Shown in pieces: positions 21,201-33,000 of a stretch of DNA of 64,000 bases; position 1 is the first letter of the stretch; every line of letters begins with the position of its first letter. This stretch comes from Bemisia tabaci (lineage: Eukaryota; Arthropoda; Insecta; Hemiptera; Aleyrodidae): NCBI RefSeq assembly GCF_918797505.1, contig NC_092800.1:40839430-40903429 (forward strand), given 5' to 3'. Below the pieces are notes generated by a model. That model saw only the letters and a list, made by a program, of their open reading frames with translations. It did not search any database and had not been told where the DNA came from. Made by a program: the position numbers and the translations under genes.

Positions 21201-23449
21201 TGAACCAAATTTTTATGACAGCGGGAAGTATAAGTGCTATCTCTATGAGAATATCACAGATCCTAAAGATAATAAAGTAGTCGGTTACAAAATTGCGCAG
21301 TCTGAAGCGTCGTGTAGTGGATTGTCCTCCATTAATGATGGTGCAACTATGATGACTTTGCGTCGTGAAGTCCAGAGGCATGTGAATTGCAAGTTTCCAT
21401 CATGGATTGTTGAGCAAAAAAAATGGAGGGCCTTAAATGCACCTATTGAGTATACATTTTCCTCAAGCAATGCCACGAAAGTGTCATCAGGCAGGGAGTC
21501 CACCGTAGTTTGTCACTCCATAGAGGCTTCTGAAAATTTGAAACATAGTTTCATAGTTGTCAAAGTAATGACTGGCTGTGATGTAAGTTATAAATGTATG
21601 CTTTTTCAAAGGCGAGACCCACATATCATGGAGATTCAGGAAGCATCGCAAGGGGAAGACAATTATATCGACACTTGCCATGATTCAAAGTTTGATCCAA
21701 GTACTCTACCCCTTGTCACATACGTGACTGAAAATCTTCCACCACGAAAGTGTCCTCTATTGCCCAAACTGGTCAGTGTTCCAGAAGTTAAGACTTGCAA
21801 AGAGGAGGTCTATCATCAAGTTTCAATTGGGTGTGGTCCCAAGCCAGAAAAAGTAGAATTCAAACAGCCAGATCAGTGTCAAAATCACACCGCTGTCGGT
21901 ACGTATTTAGGTAAATTTCAGCTTGATTTCTCTTCTTCTATACTACTTCTTAGATAAGTTCTTATTTTCTTAAAGGTGAACTGGACTATCTCTTTCCTAA
22001 TATCAAAATTAACTGAGGAAATAGCTGCAAATACAGTTTATAATAATGAGATGTTTGGGATGGGATATTCATAGGAAAAAAAATTTGAGATTTTGATGAG
22101 CGTGTGTCAGAAAAGTATTTCAAAGTAAAAATAGTTGGAATTATGCGTTAAGCAATGCTGCCATGGTAAGATTAAGGAATGCTGCAGCTCTGGGCCAGGT
22201 TGCCTGTGTTGCGAATGTGTAATTCGCTTCTTTTTCTTCCATTGCTGCCTGCATGAAGTACTTCAAGTTGATGATGTAAGCAACTCTGCATTTTTCTCAA
22301 ACAAAATGTGAAAAAATTGGATGACATTAAAATACTTGTCTAATAGAGGTAGATTCCCATCTGAAACGAAAGACGAAATAGGTACCGAATTATCCTGAAA
22401 ACAATTACATTGTTTTTGTAGGGAAATTGACCGTGGAGAAAATTCAACTTTTCCTAATTTCTGACCTATTGAGATTTCTTTTCAATTATGTCTCCTTCAT
22501 TGTTTCTAAGGTTTGTCTTAATTGTTCTCTACAGAGTTTATGTGTCATGGACACTGGGAAGCAAAGCGGATAAACTCGTCAGAGGTTGTTGGTTACATCC
22601 TTGGCACACCCTTACGAACAGACAAAGATAAATACATTTGTTTCTCGTACACAAAGAAAAATGAAGTGTATAGTCTTCGAGCAACGACTCCAACGTGTTA
22701 TGAGTCCAGAGCCTTGTTCACATTCCAGCTCAAAAGCAATGGTAATTTATTTTGTTCTTGATAAACTTTAAGTATTCTTTGACCAAAAAAAGAGGAATAA
22801 ATTAATAGAAACAAACTTCCTAAACCTTGCGAAAAGTCCACACCAGTAAAATTGAAGAACTCCTCCGATAGCCTGAAGTAAATTATGTGAAGAAAAGAAA
22901 CAGAATAAAATGTCGTATTGGAGAAACAGGCAGAATTTAAAAATCATTTTCCAAAAAAAACGTTAATAGAATCGTATAATTTTAATGGAATCAAAACGTT
23001 ATGTTTAAAAAAGCCGTTGAAACAAAACAAACAAAATCAAAATGTCAGATACTATCATCGATAATGCTTAAATTAAGAAAAAAATCAACCCATTGAAAAA
23101 TATCCCACAAGCTCATAGTCTATGAAACATCTTTTATAAATTTCTTCTTTTTTTTCCAGCTAAAACTCTTGTAACAAGTCTCAGAAGATCGAGATATTTT
23201 TCTTTTTTTTTATATATATTTATAAGATTTTGACAATATTAAATATTCAATTTTGTGTCCAGCTCATTTATCCTTTTCTAATAATAGATATATCTATTTT
23301 CAGGCCACTGCCAGGCTGTCGAGACTCGTTCAGGAAATGATATCGATGGCGACGGTGAATCTTGGGAAAGTGCCAACAAAAGCGCAACTCTGGTGATCTC
23401 TGCACTCCATTTTGTCATCGCTTACCTACTCAGTATTCATATCAGATGA
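18242..23449 (+). CDS. Secreted or GPI-anchored Cys-rich arthropod protein, 564 aa, five coding exons
   Basis: Exons: 18242-18329, 19512-19653, 20787-21898, 22535-22741, 23304-23449. All introns are gt...ag and all phases agree, giving 1695 nt. Residues 1-29 are a signal peptide (MKWKN then a long hydrophobic core). A first Cys-rich module follows (CKFPKEWHGEW...KGSCYN), and a related CKFPSWI...KKW motif recurs near residue 280, with regularly spaced Cys through the centre and a last module around FMCHGHWEA. The C-terminus is a hydrophobic tail with a very short end (LLSIHIR, stop), fitting a GPI signal or single-pass anchor outside the cell. The pattern recalls arthropod proteins of unknown function catalogued as DUF7044/7042/7043/7045; that label is from memory. 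Function unknown. Two transposons sit in intron 2. The start was chosen because it alone gives a signal peptide after the splice acceptor at 18210. Confidence 0.86.
19741..19948. mobile_element. Non-autonomous hAT-type element in intron 2, with target duplication
   Basis: The ends cagtggcgtggc and gccacgccactg and the palindromic body (caatatatcgattg..., tttaaacctatg, gtgttcgcagtgaacacc) match the element at 4487-4651. The flanks attcaaaa (19733-19740) and attcaaaa (19949-19956) are an exact 8-bp duplication. About 40 bp of extra gatgtagattgtgatg-like sequence near the right end is an internal expansion missing from the other copy. Confidence 0.88.
20111..20625. mobile_element. Element with ~34-bp terminal inverted repeats in intron 2
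   Basis: aattgaatcagtgagttcga(aaacacaccaact) at 20111 is repeated inverted at the right end ((agttagtgtgttt)tcgaactcactgattcaatt, ending 20625). The length is 515 bp and I saw no transposase. The right end lies about 160 bp before the exon 3 acceptor at 20786, so it could influence splicing. Confidence 0.75.
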
Positions 23450-26400
23450 TCAGTGTTCTCTTTTATAAATTAGTCGCTAATCTTCAATATTTTGTTGACT
23501 TAAAAGCTCTCCGGTGAAGTTTTGAAACAGGGTATTTATACGTTTCAGAGTTGAATTCACTGACATTTTTGTCAGGTTCCTCTCAATGTTAACTGGTTCT
23601 CTCATATTTTTTCCGGTGATTTGTCATCTACCCGTGATTTTGGTTATTAGAAATTTTTATATTTGTTTCGTTTGTTCTCTGTCGATCTGTAGAGCAGTCA
23701 AACGTAGCTGTCAAATGATCAAGGCTTTTGGAAAGACCCATCAATGTTCATAAACTTTTTTAATTTGAATACTTTTTTTCAGGTTTCTTCGAATTCGGCT
23801 GGTAACCTAAGGTTAACCCAGGTTTCATTTATCAGAAAACCTAGGTCTTTCGTTGTTAAAGCTAATGAAACTTAGTTCTAATTGAATTTATTTTACGGTC
23901 CAATCTGCATTTAACTATTTTTTTCACGAGTTCTATGCCTTGAAAATTTCGTCTTTTTCCATCTTAATCAGTTTGGAAGCAGCGAATAATAATTTGTTGC
24001 TGTGACATTTGTCTGCTTTGTGTTGAATGACCGTTGTATTCTCACTCTCAAGCATTTTCCAAAAAATAAGAAGTAACCAAAGTGACCAAGCAGTGACTAT
24101 CCTTAATCTAAGGTAGAATTTTGAATTTGAAAAACTTACCTTACTCATGAACGAGACTGATTGTTTTTTCCTCAGCTGTAGTTTCAATTCACCTAGTTAA
24201 ATTTTCTATCCTTCCTAAGGCATTTTTGCCTTTTATTAAGAGAAAATATGTTTTCTACAACATGGTCTTTATCATTTTGAACCTGGTTTTATTTTTTATT
24301 TTTTTGGCTAAATGTTGTGAACCAAAATTTTCGAAAAGTTCTAATTTCAATTCATTTTTCTGATTTCATTTTTATCTGAAACTAAACGAAACAGATATCA
24401 AAGGTGCATATAGCTTGTATTTTCTTGACGTAGACTGTCTCATTTGTTTTCTTTGTTCAAAAATCCTGAAAACTTCATTGAATTTAATTTAGCTGAAAGG
24501 AAGTTGTCAGCAATTGAAAGCTTGATTTGGGACATGATGAAGGTTTTTATCGGAATTCCATTTGGAAGTATTGTCAATTTAGTTCCAGTCAAACTTATCT
24601 CTCCGTCCTTAAATCCTTTCTCAAGGAGTTCGCAGTTGTTCCTTTGGCATGCCATCAAGTGAATGGTCGCAGCAAAATTAGTTCCTTTCGAAATTGCATT
24701 TAGCTTCGGAAACAGACTATTCTAAATTGCGTTTTGTTTTACTTTTTGTTTTCAAATTTGTAAATTGTGTACTATTTCTAGGATAAGATTTTGCACCTTT
24801 TTATACGTGAGGCCCAAGTTTCGAAGAATTGCAATTAGACGCAGCTAAACACTATCATTGAAAAGTTCATATGCTTTTATTATTTTAGATTTGTGAATGC
24901 TTTTGGATACTTACCGCAAATTATTCTTGTGTTCTTAGGTAATTAGTACCTATTTGGTTTGAATGATCGCCTCTTATTTTACATTCTCGTTTTATTGAAA
25001 GGAATGTACTATATTTCTCGAAAGTAGAAAATTTTTTAGATTTTTGGAAAAGCAAATCTATCACTTTGATTGAAAATTTCTTAGTTTTCCATCTGCGTTT
25101 GCATTTTTTAGTTTCTATCTTTGTTCATCTTTTATTCTTTACAGAGATATTGAATAGTGTACTTTTTCCAAAAATTGGAGATTCGTCAGGAATCTTCTTG
25201 CAATTCAATCGTGATAACCAAGTTATCCGCTGTTCAGTTATCGTAGTGTATCTAAAGAAATACTGCATGAAGTAGTCTTGCCGCACAGTCATTGATAGAG
25301 TTTGTGAAACAATTATTTTTTACTTTTGTATTTCATTTTTATCAGTCTTGGTCATAAAACTGTATCTATATGCATAGCGTGTTGTTGAGATGAATCATTT
25401 TGAGCTGATAAAATTTCATGGAAATTAAATAACAGCTACGCTGATTAAGAATGGATGGTTGACCATTACAATCTCGAATATGTTTTTAAGTTTAAGTACC
25501 TGAAAATGGCCAAAAATCATATTACTAGTAAAAACATCCCTTTTGCATTCTCAAAAAATTTACGAACTTTTTAAGAAGAACCAAACCAAAATTCAGTCAT
25601 TGATTATTTACTTCCTTTATGTACTTGAATACTTTCTTGTGGGTTTCTCTATGTAATATTTGGCTGTCTAATGTCTTCATTTCCTTTCGCAACAATTTTT
25701 TCCTCCTCATTTGCCTCAGGACTACCTGAAAATTTCAAAATTTTGTTTACGACCTGCAAATATTATTTTTATAGTTAGTGTCTCATTTCACCCCAAAATT
25801 TTGAGGTCAATTTAGCCATGAGTACTAATTCTCAATTCTCATGTTCCATCTGCAATTTTAGAGCAACACATTTTTTTATCTGAAATATTCTGTAAGAAGG
25901 AAGCAATCATAAAAAAAACCATAAAAATCAGAATCATTATAAAAATCAGACCTCTATAAATATTTTAGATCAGCGCCTTTTATTTTCAAGCGCACTTTTA
26001 GCATGTCCCCCCAAGAGAAATTAGAAAACTGATCCGTCATCAATCAAAACTGTCAGAAAACGGAATTTTTAAAACATTTTTAACGGCTCAAAATGATATT
26101 TCTTATCGCTTGATTACTTGCCGTAAGCAAGTTGTGTAAAATACTATCGGGATACTGTTGTATATAGATGGATGGGACCATTTTTTGTGATATTCGTTTT
26201 AAATTGAAAAATTATTTATACTTCTTTTTATGTCTGTGTTTACTTTTTCACTTTTGTAAATAGATACTCTCTGTAAACAATGTCTAGAGCTGCTTACTCG
26301 TTTTGGTTTTCGCGAATCTTGCCTTGAAGTCATTACTAAGCTTGATTGAATGCTGTACACTCCTCATGTTTTCACACTCACAGTAATAGCCAGCGTTAGA

Positions 26401-27710
26401 TTGGTTCACCAACTTTTAGAACAATACATAGGTTTTTTAAATAGCTTAATGATTCTAGTTTAAGTACAGATTTTAAAATGTCAGTTTTCCCACTTAGCAA
26501 GTCTGAAAATGAGGGAAACAATTTGACGCTGGCATTAACTTAATTTTAATTTTTAAGTCGTAATCAAACTACCCAGTGAGCCATAATTCTTTCTTTCGTC
26601 CATCAATCCAACTTGTACGCTTCAAATTTAAAGACCAGAAAAACTGTGTTTTACGGTGAACAGAACTATGAAGCATAATTCATTTGCACATAGTCCGTTC
26701 AGAGTAAATACATCCAAGAGATCTTGTCTGTAGCCGGATTTTTTAATTTTCAACCAATTATTTTTAAAATACAAAAAAAGGAAACTGAGCAGCCACGATT
26801 AAATCAATAATGCTAATAATCGAGAGTAGACTCTTTTGTGCTGGCCTTGATTAATTTAAAATTGAATAAGTTTTGTCTTGAAGCTTGAAGCTTTATTATT
26901 CAGCTTTGTCTCTGCAGGACGCTTTCTCGCAATTTGTTGATTATTTTAAAATATCATTGTTGATTAATTTAAAATTGAATAAGTTTTGTCTTGAAGCTTG
27001 AAGCTTTATTATTCAGCTTTGTCTCTGCAGGACGCTTTCTCGCAATTTGTTGATTATTTTAAAATATCATTGTTGATTAATTTAAAATTGAATAAGTTTT
27101 GTCTTGAAGCTTGAAGCTTTATTATTCAGCTTTGTCTCTGCAGGACGCTTTCTCGCAATTTGTTGCCACAAAAATGTGCGTTAACATCGAAAAAAATGAT
27201 AAAATCAATCTTTCCATCATGCTCAAGTCTGTTTGCCCATGCAGTTGTTATATTTTAACAAATTACTTGTCCTGCCAGCGACATTTTTTCATGAGTCACA
27301 GGTTTTGGTAAATGCTTGAAGTAGCTTGTAATGAATTCTGTGAGGTCATTCAGGCTTCAACCCCAAAATTTTATGAGTTTCCTTGTTTTTCCCTCGCTTA
27401 TTTGGGCCACTTCCTAGTGTTTTTTTTCTCTCCTCTGTCATTCTGCACTGTCCTTATACTGTATCGAAAAGCCATTTTAATCTGTACAATTCTCATTGAT
27501 TCAAATCGCTGCGAGCAACTTTTCCTTGTCAAACTGTAGATCTGGGTTACAGATAAACAGCAGCCAAAAATCAAGTTAGTTTTGCTTGAGTTTTGTTTAT
27601 TCCATGTTAAACAGCAAGTTTGGAATTCTAGTTTTTTTAAATTTTATTTTTGTATCAATGTGAATACGCTTTACATTCTTGTACAGATTTTTTTGTAAAT
27701 AAAATAAAAT
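23450..27710 (+). other. Probable long 3' UTR of the Cys-rich protein gene
   Basis: After the stop codon there is about 4.2 kb without a coding exon, without foldback elements and with uniform T-rich composition. The first good poly(A) signals I found on this strand are overlapping aataaa at 27698-27708, followed by a GT/T-rich stretch (tggtgtcgtcttttttc). This supports one long 3' UTR but does not prove it. Short ORFs within it (for example 24444-24662, 25066-25275) have no recognised domain. Confidence 0.4.
26849..27165 (+). repeat. Tandem repeat, 113-bp unit, about 2.8 copies
   Basis: Units start gattaatttaaaattgaata at 26849, 26962 and 27075, and each continues through aagcttgaagctttattatt and gcaggacgctttctcgcaat. 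The copies look identical by eye, and the third ends early at 27165. The array lies in the presumed 3' UTR. Confidence 0.93.
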
Positions 27711-27805
27711 TCAAACAAAAATCGAATTGGTGTCGTCTTTTTTCTTTGTATACTTCCAACCAGCCCCTGCCAACTCAAAATAGATATGTTCCAGTTGTAA
27801 TGCGG

Positions 27806-28111
27806 ACTAAGGACCAATTCACACTATCAAACTTTTCATTAGACATGATTGAACGAAAAGTTGGACGCAAAAGAATTTGATTCAATTACTGTTGCAGTGT
27901 GATATCATCATCAGCTTGCGTTTCTCGAAGATAACTTTTGAAGATTTCGTTCAACTTTTCATCAGTATGTTGTAAAGTCGAATTTGACGTCACATTCAAT
28001 TTTTCATCAAATTTTCGTTTTCTCTCATCAGTATCACACTATTCAACTTTTCATCAGACAAGTTGCATCCAAGAGTTGCATGAAATTGTTTGATACTGCG
28101 AATTGGGCTTT
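27806..28111. repeat. Foldback MITE, family 1, complete copy
   Basis: The outer ends aaggaccaattcacac and gcgaattgggcttt are inverted. Inside, aacgaaaagttggacgcaaaa, tttgattcaattactg and ttgacgtcacattcaattttt match the partial copy at 1-270. The tgacgtca palindrome is at 27985-27992. It lies just beyond the probable poly(A) site of the upstream gene. Confidence 0.78.
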
Positions 28112-30006
28112 CGCTGTACTCTATTTGTGAAAAATGAGGCTTTCTTTTGAGAAAAATTAAAATAACTTGCTTTTCGCTTCAGACAGTAACATTTTGGTCG
28201 TAACCTTCCTTTAAGTATTTAAACCATAGACTTACCCCCTGCAAATCGTTTTTTGGGTACATCTTCGTCGTATTTTTTTTTGCTTTAAGACCACAGAGCC
28301 CAACAGGCATCAGGAATGATTTTAACTCTTATTTAAAAATTCAAAAATTTATTCAGTTAAAAATTTTGACAAAATAGAGAGTTTATAACATTGTTAGTAA
28401 CACTTATGGACGGATTGAAATCCCTCTAAGTAATGAGGTGTCTGCTAACAGATCAGATAACACATTGCATAATAAAAATAATAAAACCTTAATGCGGAGG
28501 TCATTTAGCTAACAATTAAAGGTAGGAACTATAGGACAATAGTGACTATAATGCTGGGAGAAGCACCGATCATAATTCTTACTGGATATTATATTGATAC
28601 ATACAGATCTTACTTTTTAGGGTATTGAATAATAATCTCAACACATGCCATGAAACAGGTGCAGAATTCTGCTACTTTCTTCTCTGTTGAAATGTATATG
28701 TACATACTTATGAAATGGGTTATTATTCAAGCCCCTCCAGCATTGACACATAGGACAACAAAAAATACTTGTGTTTGCACTCATAGCAAGAGATATTGCG
28801 AAACAAGTTAGCTTGTATCATACTTTTTCGCAATAAAGTATGCAGGATGAATTAGCAGCAAAATTTCAATAAAGTACGGCTTCTTACTTCTATTCACATT
28901 AATTACAAAAATATACGAGTAAAATTATGTAAATAGATCTACTACCAAGTCCTTAAAAATATCCTAATATCTATCTTTGGAGTTGGATTTAATTTCAATT
29001 GCTAAAAAAGCTGGATTGAACCAAAATGAATGCACATATCGATGGATAACGTTGAAAAATGCAAAAGTCAGATTGTAACGTTGTTTTTTGTTGAACTCAT
29101 GTTTTATTTTTTTAATTTTTTTTTTATTAAAGATTGAAGAATGAATTAGCAGTCTCTATTAAAATTTTCTGTGAACCTACCTCTCTCATTCTAAAAAACC
29201 CCACAAAATTACAAAGAAGCGCTCGGATCAGTTTTGCTGGTGGGGAATTAGATATGATAAAAGATTTTTCAATGTTGTAAGTGAGGTACGCATTTCCTAC
29301 ATTTAACCATCAATATGCTAATACCTACAAAACATTTTAAAAGTGAAACAAGAGAAAACCCAAATAGCAAATTTTGTTTCTTTTTCTAAATTGATACAAA
29401 TGCTTTGTCTGCCTAGCCAATGACATCTTGCTAATAAAAATCAACATTTTTTTTTAGTTTTTCTTTCTTGCTGACAGTTTTCCAGTTTGACAGACTAAAA
29501 ACTGAATAAAATCTGCAATTGCTTCATTACAGTCGAAAGCAAGATACCCTGGGCCACGATTGGAAAATCATCAATTATGCACATAGGCCGATGATTCAAA
29601 GGTGCCAATCATTTATTACATAATACTTTTTCAATTTTTTACTGCCCTTCTCCACTCCCATTCCTCTTGTAATGCACTTTGAACACCTTGCAGTACCTCT
29701 TAAAAATTACGTAAAGGCAAATAGAGCATCCCTTCATTTTCACCAGTTGATAGAGGAAATTTAGCCCTAAAATCTCTTCTCTGCTAAAACATGTGTATGC
29801 ACAGAATGTTTTTGGTTTGAATTGCTTATAACAATTATTTTACAATCCCCTCTTCGCTAAATGCAATAAATAATTTACGCACGGCCAGAAAAATTTTAAT
29901 AAATCAGAAACATAAAACTAAAATCATTCTTGCTTGCTGGCCTAAAATTTTGGAACTTTAGCAACCAATACAATCAACATAATTTTAGTGAATCACAAAT
30001 GAGAAA
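28112..30006. other. Intergenic region between convergent genes
   Basis: AT-rich, with no exon recognised on either strand. Its right part should hold the 3' UTR of the minus-strand transpeptidase homologue, which ends at 30007. Several tttatt motifs (aataaa on the minus strand) occur, for example near 29612, but I cannot pick the used site. Confidence 0.4.
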
Positions 30007-33000
30007 TCAAAAAGCAATCGCTTGACCAGAGCCCCGTGAATCTGAGTAAGCAACTGTTGTATCGCTCACTTTCTGGATGACATTGACTGTAGAGTAAGGT
30101 AACGGAGCGCGACTGAGATCATATGAAGCTCGCTGCAGAGTACTGCGCTCTTTAGCTGGCATGATAGGAGCATGCTCTTCTTCTTCAAGAATGGCATGAC
30201 CAACAAAACGCACCCTGGTCGCTTCAATACTTGATTTAACGCTTTTCTCCTGTTCACCGCCGTTTAACAATGACAGTAAGGCTTGAGCTCCATCACGCAC
30301 ATCACTTGAGCCTGCATCCATTAAACAAGTAAGCTTTAGAGAAGTTTTACAGAAAAAATTGCAAAGTAATCAGTTGATTATGATCTAGTTGCTAGAATTT
30401 AAAATCAAAAGTAAGAAAGGATCATAACATTCATTATTCTCTTGAATTTTAAAAAGGAAGAAAGTTATTGTCCTTGAGGGAACAGGATTTAAAATACATG
30501 CATAAAATATTTGTCAAAAAGCTAAGTTCCTACGTCCCATGTAGGCTAATTTAATGGCTACATCATACGGTTTCTATCATCTTAGTATTTCTTGCAATCA
30601 AAAATGTCTCATATTAAATGAGTCCATAATTGATTAAAGATTAGTTAATGAAAAATTGTATTGAATTGACACATACAACTTCAAACAGGGAATGGGCATG
30701 AAGTTTTATTTTATCAATTGGAACTATCGCAAATCAAGGTGTTGGATATTCCATCAATTGCAAATTGATAAGTGGAATGATGAAGAATGATGTAGCCTTT
30801 AAATCAGTCTATTCCTTAATTGAGATACGACCTTTTGACAAATTTATGGGACATCATATTCATCAATTGTGCTTTCCTCAGGATCTAGGGAATTCACAGA
30901 AAGTGAATTTGGACCTTTTTTATACAAACATCAAACTCAACATCAACTCACCTAAGATCAATCGCCTTGCACAGATATGACTCGACTTTACAGCAATGAT
31001 AGGAGCCGAGAGAGTAGGGATCTTGTCACCTTGCTTAGTGGTGTTATTTGCACCTTCGCCGATGACTTCAAGAGCATTGTTCAAAATGTATTCAGATGCA
31101 GTGAACAACTGTGAACCCAAAACTGAGCCAAGACCACTGTAAGAAAAGTAAATGAACAAAGATGAGAATGAAACCGCCAAGAAAATCTGCCTTAAATTTT
31201 AATTTTGAAAGGTAAGTACTCTTTCAACCAAAATAATTATCCATTAATCCCTCGCTTATTTTTTCCATATTGTATTAGTAGAGAAGAGCTGATGAGTAGA
31301 AAAAAGTAAGCATAAACGATTAAATGAAAACATACCTCACGATAGAAACATACACATCATTTACATCCGCAACCGCCACATGAGAACCAGCAGGTATGGG
31401 CCATATAGCTTCTGCATCACCTGAGCATAAAAACAGCGACTTTCATTTCATGAACTTTATAGCATGCCAACTTAATGAAAAAAGGGTACAAAAGCAAAAA
31501 CGTGTTTTTCATTTTCCAAGTAGAATGTTTTTGACATTTTCATCTTAAAGGATATTGAAACCTTGAAAACTTCATCGAACCGGACAGTTTTAAAGCATTG
31601 AGCTTCATGCATAGAACGAATCTACCCCAAAATCACTCTTGAGTCAGCAAATTTGATGCTACTTCGATGCAATTCAAATGTAAAAGAGAAAAGAGAACAG
31701 TAAACTTACTGTGAAATGCACTGACAAAGGAGATGATACTAGATGAACTTATATTGAGATGAGGCAGTGCATTATAAAGGGTTGCGCCTCCAGTTCCACT
31801 GCCGGACGTTATGATGTTATATCCCATCAGAGTTCCTTTCAATGGTGTGCCACGAGTTGGCTGATAGTTAGCGATATCAGCTGGATTAAGATAATCTGTA
31901 TCTATTTGCAGTGTCCGATTGTAGAATACTGAAACATGTGGGATTGTCCATTAACATAGGATTAAACCGTATATTGCAAGGGACAAAAAGTGTTACAAAT
32001 AGAACTCTGAAAGCAATTAAAATTGCAATTTATCTCTATTTGTGATCGTCATCAGGAACAATAATCTTAGACTACAGAGGCAAAATTTTCATCATAGAAG
32101 TGCGATTTTCATCTGGCAAGGTCGAAAATCGGAGATTTTGATCGATGACACTATTTTGCGTTCAAAAAAAAAAAAAAAACATGGACAAAAACTGGACAGT
32201 TCAGAACGTTATCAGCCGAGGAGGCTCTAAAAATACTATTATTGATAAAAATGAGTCTTACTGTGACATTCCTTCTTCCTACTAGGAATTCTTTTTCCTA
32301 CTAGTTAAAATGATCATTTTATAGTGGAGGATTGTCTCCTGCATTTTGCTTGTAAGACAACAACAATCAGAAAAATAAGCGCAGAGATTTTAACCAAGTT
32401 TCAAAAACCTTAAAAAAAAAAAAGTAGTGTTCCTACCATCTTCATAATTAATTTTCTGTCTTGATTAAAAAATATTAAAACTTTAAAAGAGGAGGGAAAT
32501 TTTTGTTTTAAGTGCGCTGATAATTTTTCAGTTTCAGGAATACAAGAAAATAAGAAATATTTTTCTGAACAAATGAGAAGAAATGAAAGTAAAACGCAGA
32601 GGGAAAAATTAGGACTGGGTTGATATAATAAAATGCATAAAAAGTCTCGAAAGTGTAAATTTTGGATTTTACTTAGTTTACTAAAAACTCTCTAATTATT
32701 TAGATGCAGATAAACTTGGAGCAAAAGCAGAATAGTTACGAATCTTTCAGTTCTTCTTCTCCCTCTTTTACTTTCAGAATTAACTTCTGTTATCTAAAAC
32801 CACCTATGTATTTACATATTGAGTGACCCAAAAATAAGGTTTAGTGAGTGAGCAGAAAAAAGCTATCAAACGAGAATGGTTGTTACACATAGTGGAGTTT
32901 TTTTAATGAAAGTGATAAAGCTGAGCATGTGCGTTAAAAAAGCGAACTTTTGAGGGAGAAAGGCAGGAGGAAAAATGGCGGCATAAGCTTACTTCAGCTT

